From Schistosoma mansoni (lineage: Eukaryota > Platyhelminthes > Trematoda > Strigeidida > Schistosomatidae), in assembly GCF_000237925.1 (NCBI RefSeq), contig NC_031500.1:10503753-10567752 (forward strand): a stretch of DNA of 64,000 nucleotides. The letters are read 5' to 3'. Shown here one piece after another: positions 60,401 to 64,000 of this stretch. Under the pieces are notes generated by a model, which was given only the letters and a program-made list of their open reading frames with translations, made no database searches and was not told the origin of the DNA. Both the position numbers and the translations under genes were made by a program. Positions within the stretch are counted from its first letter, which is position 1. Each line of letters begins with the position of its first letter.

Positions 60401-62185
60401 TTGGGTCATTTGATTTTATTTGTGTCTGCAACCATTTTGGTATATGTTCACACACCCTAATTTTGAGATAACGATTTCTCCTCCCTATGCATGTGTGACC
60501 ACACACACATTTAAATTGGTAAACACAGTGCGATGTCATGTTTGTCTAGTGGTTAGTAGTGATCGAATGCCTTCGATGAAATTGGAATGTGGTGACCGGT
60601 GTAAGTGAGAACTGTGAGGATGGTCCACAGGTGAAGTCGAGGAGGCTCTAGGAAGCCCAGAAGGGGCCCGACATGTTCCATCCAATCAGCTTTTGGAAGA
60701 ATATTCCAGAATTGCCACGTGGAGCTTCCCCTATTGGACAATGCTGATAACTCCCTGTCTGCGGATTGGATAACTATAATGATGATTTTGTTTCTACTAA
60801 AAACTATAAATACCTGATAATTTTGTACCATATTCGACACTGTTTGGAATAACATTCCTTCAACTTGTCTTCTGTCCTTTGATTTGTGACTTGGGAGGGT
60901 TCCAGCGTTCGAGTGCTCAAGTATTGTGCGATAGACTAAGAAATCTAAGTTCAAGATACAACAAGAACCATGTTTGAATATTAGGTTATTGGGTGTAGTT
61001 ATCATGACACCTGATTTAATCTGGATTTCATGCTATTCGGTACTCGTTAGTAAGGCGTACCTGCAGTCTTGTAGGAATTGATGCTCCCTGTAGGACTTGA
61101 ATCTGTGTCACCCATTCTCACAGTCTGAAACGTTATCAATATATATATACGACTCTATCCCTTAGTAAATTAATCCATTTCTTAGCTACTGAAATGCACT
61201 TGTACTTCAAGTCACTTCTGGTTGGCTTACCATATTACCTTTCCCTCCTGAAAAATATGTCTTTCTCCTTGAACTTAACTGAAGGCGTTGAGGGATACCT
61301 CGTCTTCTTGGGTTCTGACCAGCAATTCTTTTGCACTGATCTTGTCTCTCCAAATTGACTGTATCAATTAAATAATCTAGTGGCAAGTTTGAACTAGGAG
61401 GTTCTTTATCCGAATCTAGTCGTCTGTCATGGATGCGGTCTACATGTCGCGTCAGGCATTTACCTCGAACATCAATTTCGTACATCACGTCACCGACTTT
61501 TCATACGATAACACTCGCTATCCACGTAAGCCCCCATTGTCGAAAATTTCTTACATACATTGGTAACCCATTAGGAATTTGACGTTCGATTCTCCTCATC
61601 GTGGGTTTATAATCTCATCTTCTTTGTGGATACATGCTATTAAATAAAGTCCAAGTCTTCCTTCTGAACATTGACTCAGCAGGATAGACACCATTGAGGG
61701 AGGCTGGATTCGGAGTTATTCTGTATGCTAATTTTAAACATAACACGGTATCCACTGAACTGTTGAGTTCAAATATCAACTGGCTTATATCATGAATGAA
61801 AAAAATAAGAATATCAAAGCAATTCTCTCAGAATGCATACAAACCAATAAAGATTGATCATTTGTACTCCCTAGTATCAATAACCTGAAAATGCAAACTC
61901 ATAGTAAATAAGCAGAAGTTAGTATTATTTCTCAAAAGCTTTTTTAGGTTATATGCTCTTCAACAGAGAGATATAGATATTTACTAGTGTATTGTGTTTC
62001 TTTTAGCATAAAAAATAAGTTTCATGGTGTGCCGTTTTTTATGCTACTCGAAATTTCTACTTTCAGTTCCGGTAAACTCTCTCTACGTTCTCTATTTTCT
62101 ACTACAAGCCATGTACGATGTGTTTTGGAAACGAAATTCAAAGCTATATGTGCTTTCAGTTCTGTCAGTCCAGATACTTTAATAG
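45387..62185 (+). CDS. WIPI/WDR45-type autophagy protein (PROPPIN, Atg18 family), four exons seen; 3' end beyond window
   Basis: The family comprises seven-bladed WD40 propellers that bind PI3P/PI(3,5)P2 on forming autophagosomes. Exon 1 has GILFVGFNQDYG (compare GLLYAGFNQDHG), exon 2 has CFAVGMQNGFRIFNCDPLK, the long exon has VKVYTF, the RIF strand and HELRRGTS with the family's LRRG lipid-binding motif, and exon 5 has KFKAICAFSSVSPD. LRRG in place of FRRG points to the WIPI3/WIPI4 branch. The exon or exons coding for GG.GHVEML....LALVGGG...PNKV.IWDD between 49,011 and 58,677 were not found; the N gap at 52,719 may hide them. The last blade lies past the window. An Asn-rich insert is present in the long exon. 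Confidence 0.85.
45460..48100 (+). other. WIPI-type gene intron 1, first part
   Basis: The stretch near 46,810-46,890 has a roughly 35-base unit (tgttatgtcttgatcaagg) two to three times in a row. The part 46,880-47,180 may be repeat-derived, but no family is clear. No other exon was seen. Confidence 0.35.
48115..48260 (+). repeat. tRNA-derived SINE, second family
   Basis: A tRNA-like head has TAGCTCACTGG as A box and a perfect B box GGTTCGAGTCC near 48,173. It differs from the hammerhead SINEs in this window. It is short, with no clear tail. Confidence 0.6.
48495..48740 (+). repeat. tRNA-derived SINE of the Sm-alpha type, older copy
   Basis: It starts tggatgccggctcagtgatc and shares the ribozyme part and tail with the copy at 11,975. 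The B-box region has more changes (GTCCTGGATTCAG). It lies just before WIPI exon 2. Confidence 0.75.
48603..48646 (+). ncRNA. Hammerhead ribozyme relic in SINE
   Basis: Stem I TACTA faces CAGTG poorly, the core reads CTAAGGA, and the second box reads AAAA. Several core positions are changed, so it is certainly inactive. Confidence 0.5.
48937..49011 (+). CDS. WIPI-type gene exon 2
   Basis: The acceptor is atttattacag and the donor gtaagc; the exon runs phase 1 to phase 1. It encodes CFAVGMQNGFRIFNCDPLKQ and LERY, matching the first propeller blade of human WIPI3 (CFACGMENGFRVYNTDPLKE). Confidence 0.9.
49800..50280 (+). mobile_element. RTE-like LINE reverse-transcriptase fragment
   Basis: It reads YGELSLELITLSGTCQGC, PFLFLLSFVTDTLLEL and, after frame changes, EYIDDIVLFGNDEK, matching the YADD region of the LINE at 39,540 (GVRQSCPISPFLFNFAID...LEYADDVVLL). 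Short, old and broken. It lies in the WIPI intron after exon 2. Confidence 0.7.
50326..50628 (-). repeat. 520-base non-autonomous repeat, truncated copy
   Basis: In reverse it covers the 5' 300 bases of the complete copies, from ggggggcatttg-like start to gtcacc. The tail is missing. It lies next to the LINE fragment at 49,800. Confidence 0.8.
50629..52718 (+). other. WIPI-type gene intron, AT-rich part before the gap
   Basis: I looked for the missing blade-2 exon (LVGGG, IWDD) here and did not find it. No repeat family is recognised. Confidence 0.35.
52719..53039. other. Assembly gap, 321 N
   Basis: A run of unknown bases inside the intron region between WIPI exon 2 and the long exon. It could hide the missing exon, which would need about 120-200 bases. 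Confidence 0.95.
53585..53800 (-). repeat. Unclassified dispersed repeat, arm 1
   Basis: Its reverse complement matches 58,380-58,565 over blocks such as gaatgcagttaacatgtcta, aagctactcacaaaaag and tagttatgttttgagtaatg. The two copies lie inverted, 4.6 kb apart, in the same host intron. Confidence 0.75.
53801..54895 (+). other. WIPI-type gene intron, unassigned part
   Basis: AT-rich, with no recognised exon or repeat. Confidence 0.3.
54896..55195 (+). mobile_element. RTE-like LINE 3' fragment
   Basis: It reads HRLPRRAMFHGVGVGWKKAR, GGQTQTWHKSMKSL and NRWLETLNDMAQNRLQWRRY, the C-terminal end seen also in the LINE at 39,540 and the fragment at 38,770. It is 5'-truncated, with the stop TAA at 55,189-55,191. 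Confidence 0.8.
55196..57500 (+). other. WIPI-type gene intron, unassigned part with AT microsatellites
   Basis: (AT)n runs lie at 56,262-56,281 and 57,336-57,356. No exon or repeat family is recognised. Confidence 0.35.
57512..58031 (+). repeat. 520-base non-autonomous repeat, complete copy with target duplication
   Basis: It is very similar to 44,150-44,671 over its whole length, including the tail. It is flanked by AATCTAT at 57,505-57,511 and 58,032-58,038. A young insertion in the WIPI intron, in the sense of the gene. Confidence 0.9.
58380..58565 (+). repeat. Unclassified dispersed repeat, arm 2
   Basis: The inverted partner of 53,585-53,800. It ends just upstream of the long WIPI exon. 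Confidence 0.75.
58677..59402 (+). CDS. WIPI-type gene long exon (blades 3-6), with Asn-rich insert
   Basis: The acceptor is ttcattatag. The exon reads IIIILVNAVKVYTFSPSPQL and goes on to SNPSGLC, FPGRRPGVVSLVHIG, then an Asn/Thr-rich low-complexity run (about 58,875-58,985), then IIAHENPLASITLNRDGYLL, ATASQKGTLIRIFSTKD, LLHELRRGTS and ERGTAHIFCL. A Ser/Asn-rich stretch (59,310-59,375) ends it before a gtatgt donor in phase 2. The frame also remains open through the donor to 59,457, but exon 5 fits the spliced reading. The position of the LRRG motif is as in the family. Confidence 0.9.
60189..60542 (-). mobile_element. Penelope-like element GIY-YIG fragment
   Basis: On the minus strand it reads CVYQFKCVCGHTCIGRRNRY, KIRVCEHIPKWLQ, SSIAKHIIETGNKIDLNS and RRFIEALVIRKFKPPLCIQK, a GIY-YIG domain with the YIG reading CIG. 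It starts directly beside an LTR (60,543), so the reverse-transcriptase part is missing. Confidence 0.8.
60543..61740 (-). mobile_element. Ty3/gypsy LTR-retrotransposon fossil, integrase end and 3' LTR
   Basis: On the minus strand an integrase end (TPNPASLNGVYPAESMFRRK and YEIDVRGKCLTRHVDRIHD) is followed by an LTR at 60,543-61,009 that starts TGTCATG and ends CTAGACA. It is a fossil, 5'-truncated in this window and broken. It lies in the WIPI intron between the long exon and exon 5, opposite to the gene and abutting a Penelope-like fragment. Confidence 0.8.
62067..62185 (+). CDS. WIPI-type gene exon 5
   Basis: The acceptor is tttctactttcag. Joined in phase 2 it reads SGKLSLRSLFSTTSHVRCVL and ETKFKAICAFSSVSPDTLI up to a gtaag donor. 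It fits the family's SF....P.G..CICAFG..PN.VI before the last blade. The following exon (CADGSYYKF) is not in the window. Confidence 0.8.
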
Positions 62186-62750
62186 GTAAGTTTCAAAAGT
62201 TGACATTTATCAAGTAATTAATAAAACACTTTGCTTTTACCCGTAATGTTTATCCGCAGGTTGTTTTATTTATTGCTGATTGACCTCAGTTGGGGTATCA
62301 TTGAAAGCCAAAAGGAAGTAGGCAGATGTTCTGTCCTTGTATTCAGACATTTCGGAGTTGTTATCCACGACCCTATCATCAATAATCAAATTCCTTGACA
62401 TTCAGGTCCCACGGCGAACGCTTACTCGTTAGAACCATGGGGTCAGCGTCCAATCAAGCAGTAAGGCGCTCATTGTTAAGATTAGTTCTATACTAATACG
62501 AAATAGCTGTCTTAATAATTTCCCCTGGTTTTTAATGGTATTCCAAATGAGCTCAATCTGGGATGAATACAATCTATAAATCAGACCAATCTTCACAAAA
62601 CCCACTTCAACTAAACCATCATATTCAATCCTTTTATTATTTATCATTGTAAATCCACTAGTAATTAGTTGTAGACGTTTTATTTATTGTAAAGTAATTA
62701 GGCCACTATTCATCTGTCCGACTAACTGCCTGTATGATTAGTATTATTAT

Positions 62751-63257
62751 TTAAACATATAAACATTGATACAAGGAGGCACCAAATAGATATGAGCTAC
62801 ACAAATCATTCAATTTGTGTGAGGGCTGGGATGCTGCCCGGGTGCCCAAACCGAAACGTGTGGTCTTCTTAGGGGGCCACTCCCCGAGCCTTTAACCTAA
62901 AGGTTTAATCCAAAAGGCAGTGGCGCAACGTAGGGAGATGCATTCCCATGGTAGTTGGCGACCAACAATAGGTTCAACGCCGTTTGCTTACTTAGGATCC
63001 TCGAGCCCATGTGCACTATTGGTTTAAAATCAAGGTTTTCCAACTCCCCTAGGTGGATCCTCCGTATCCACCAACCTGGTTAAAGCGCCAGACATCGACT
63101 TTTCATCCACTCAATTTCGTAAACAACACCTCCGCCGCGAGAAGGCAGTGGATAGGACTTCCCTGTCAGTGGTTGTATGCATGTGGTCATGTGATAGCAT
63201 TTTGAGAAAGAGAACTAACTCTCCCCACTTTCGGCCGTACCAGGACATTTGTGGGCG
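62751..63257 (-). repeat. 520-base non-autonomous repeat, older complete copy
   Basis: In reverse it runs from gcccacaaatgtcctggtac to the aaataaataat-like tail. It has more changes than the copies at 44,150 and 57,512. Target duplications are not clear. It lies downstream of WIPI exon 5. Confidence 0.8.
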
Positions 63258-63699
63258 AACAGTTATTCTGTTCAGAATTCTCCGTGTTTTAAATACAATC
63301 AAAATGTTTCGACCAATTTTAAATTATTGAGTAAAAAAATTATTCAAACAGTAGTATTACTTATCCTACAGGAAGGTGAAATTATTATACCGGCTAAAAA
63401 TATTGTCCAATTTCAAAAGTCGACTATTTCATTATTATTTCGAGATTTTCTATTTGTTTTTCTTTCTACAAATCTAATGGTGAGTGCAATTGTCACTTTT
63501 ACGCATGAATCGTAGCATATTTAATACATATAACTGATAGAGCTCTGAGAAAATTATCATTGTTACATATGTGGTCTTTTTTATAGTTTTAAATCGATTG
63601 GATCAAGTGATGTGTCGTAGATCGATATCCAGCTAGTTAGTTACACAATATGGCATGGTGTATAAGTGTTCAGGATCGCGAATTGATTAAAGTTACAAA

Positions 63700-63930
63700 T
63701 ATAAACCATTAGATACCGAATCAATTGTCTGAAGGTTAAGCGTTTTTCACGAAACCTGAAGGTCCTGAGTCCGACCCCCAGCTGTGTCGTAGTTGCCCAC
63801 TACAGCAGAGTCTCATACTGAGACGAAACAGCTGTTCTGCGCTTCTACATTTTTAATAATTATCTAAATGAGTCAAGTTAGTAATGTCAACTATCAAACT
63901 CGACTATCTCCAGAAGCCCCTCACACTAGT
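63700..63930 (+). repeat. tRNA-derived SINE of the Sm-alpha type, diverged copy
   Basis: A tRNA-like head (GTCTGAAGGTTAAGCG... GGTCCTGAGTCCGA) is followed by the ribozyme part and a tail with ctacatttttaataattatc. It is near the right edge of the window. Confidence 0.7.
63801..63845 (+). ncRNA. Hammerhead ribozyme relic in SINE
   Basis: Stem I is CAG with CTG. The first core box reads CAGCAGA where CUGANGA is expected. Stem II GTCTCA/TGAGAC and the GAAA box are good, and stem III is the short ACAGCTGT. It is inactive in this form. Confidence 0.5.
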
Positions 63931-64000
63931 TAGTTAATTAGTTATTGAGTTAGATGTTCTCAGCACTTACAAGTTGGTCTCGTCACACAATCTTATCAAG

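Noticed and set aside
1-64000. CRISPR arrays, bacterial operons, rRNA or functional tRNA genes
   Set aside because: None seen. tRNA-like parts belong to SINEs, and gene structure and repeats are those of an animal genome.

Overview
The window is AT-rich eukaryotic DNA, crowded with retroelements, and it most probably comes from a blood fluke (Schistosoma). The reasons are the mix of RTE-like and CR1-like LINEs, Penelope-like elements, BEL/Pao and Ty3/gypsy fossils, and tRNA-derived SINEs carrying hammerhead-ribozyme relics, set around long-intron host genes with small exons. No species can be named from the sequence alone. There are two N gaps, 22,307-22,506 (200 bases) and 52,719-53,039.

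1-14,470, minus strand: one peptidase M13 (neprilysin-like) gene. Fifteen small exons can be chained with matching splice phases, from a type II membrane-anchor first exon (14,347-14,470) to the ENIAD region at the window edge. The first twelve exons are open. The two exons carrying the zinc-site motifs have an in-frame stop each, and the HExxH motif reads RQIIS. It is a pseudogene or a truncated, catalytically dead paralogue.

13,281-28,886: a rearranged block. Segment B (13,281-14,812, with M13 exon 1) recurs inverted as B' (20,776-22,306). Segment A (about 15,054-19,395, with the last exons of another M13 copy plus a BEL/Pao fossil) recurs inverted as A' (about 24,005-28,886). The order is B, A, B', A', which fits a tandem M13 gene array with a BEL element between genes, now seen in both orientations around an assembly gap. 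The BEL pol region has captured a piece of a lamin/intermediate-filament coding sequence. An RTE fragment and a Penelope-like fragment fill the joints.

28,880-44,680: a retroelement graveyard. It holds a Penelope-like element, an almost full-length CR1-like LINE with a PHD-like zinc finger in ORF1, an almost full-length RTE-like LINE, RTE fragments, one solo LTR with a 5-base target duplication, and members of a roughly 520-base non-autonomous family whose 3' tail matches the RTE-like LINE.

45,387-62,185 and beyond, plus strand: a host WIPI/WDR45-type (PROPPIN, Atg18 family) autophagy gene. Four exons are recognised, including the LRRG phosphoinositide-binding motif. The exon or exons for the second and third propeller blades were not found and may lie under the second gap. 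Its introns hold SINEs, RTE and Penelope fragments and a Ty3/gypsy 3' end. The last 1.8 kb holds another copy of the 520-base repeat and a SINE.
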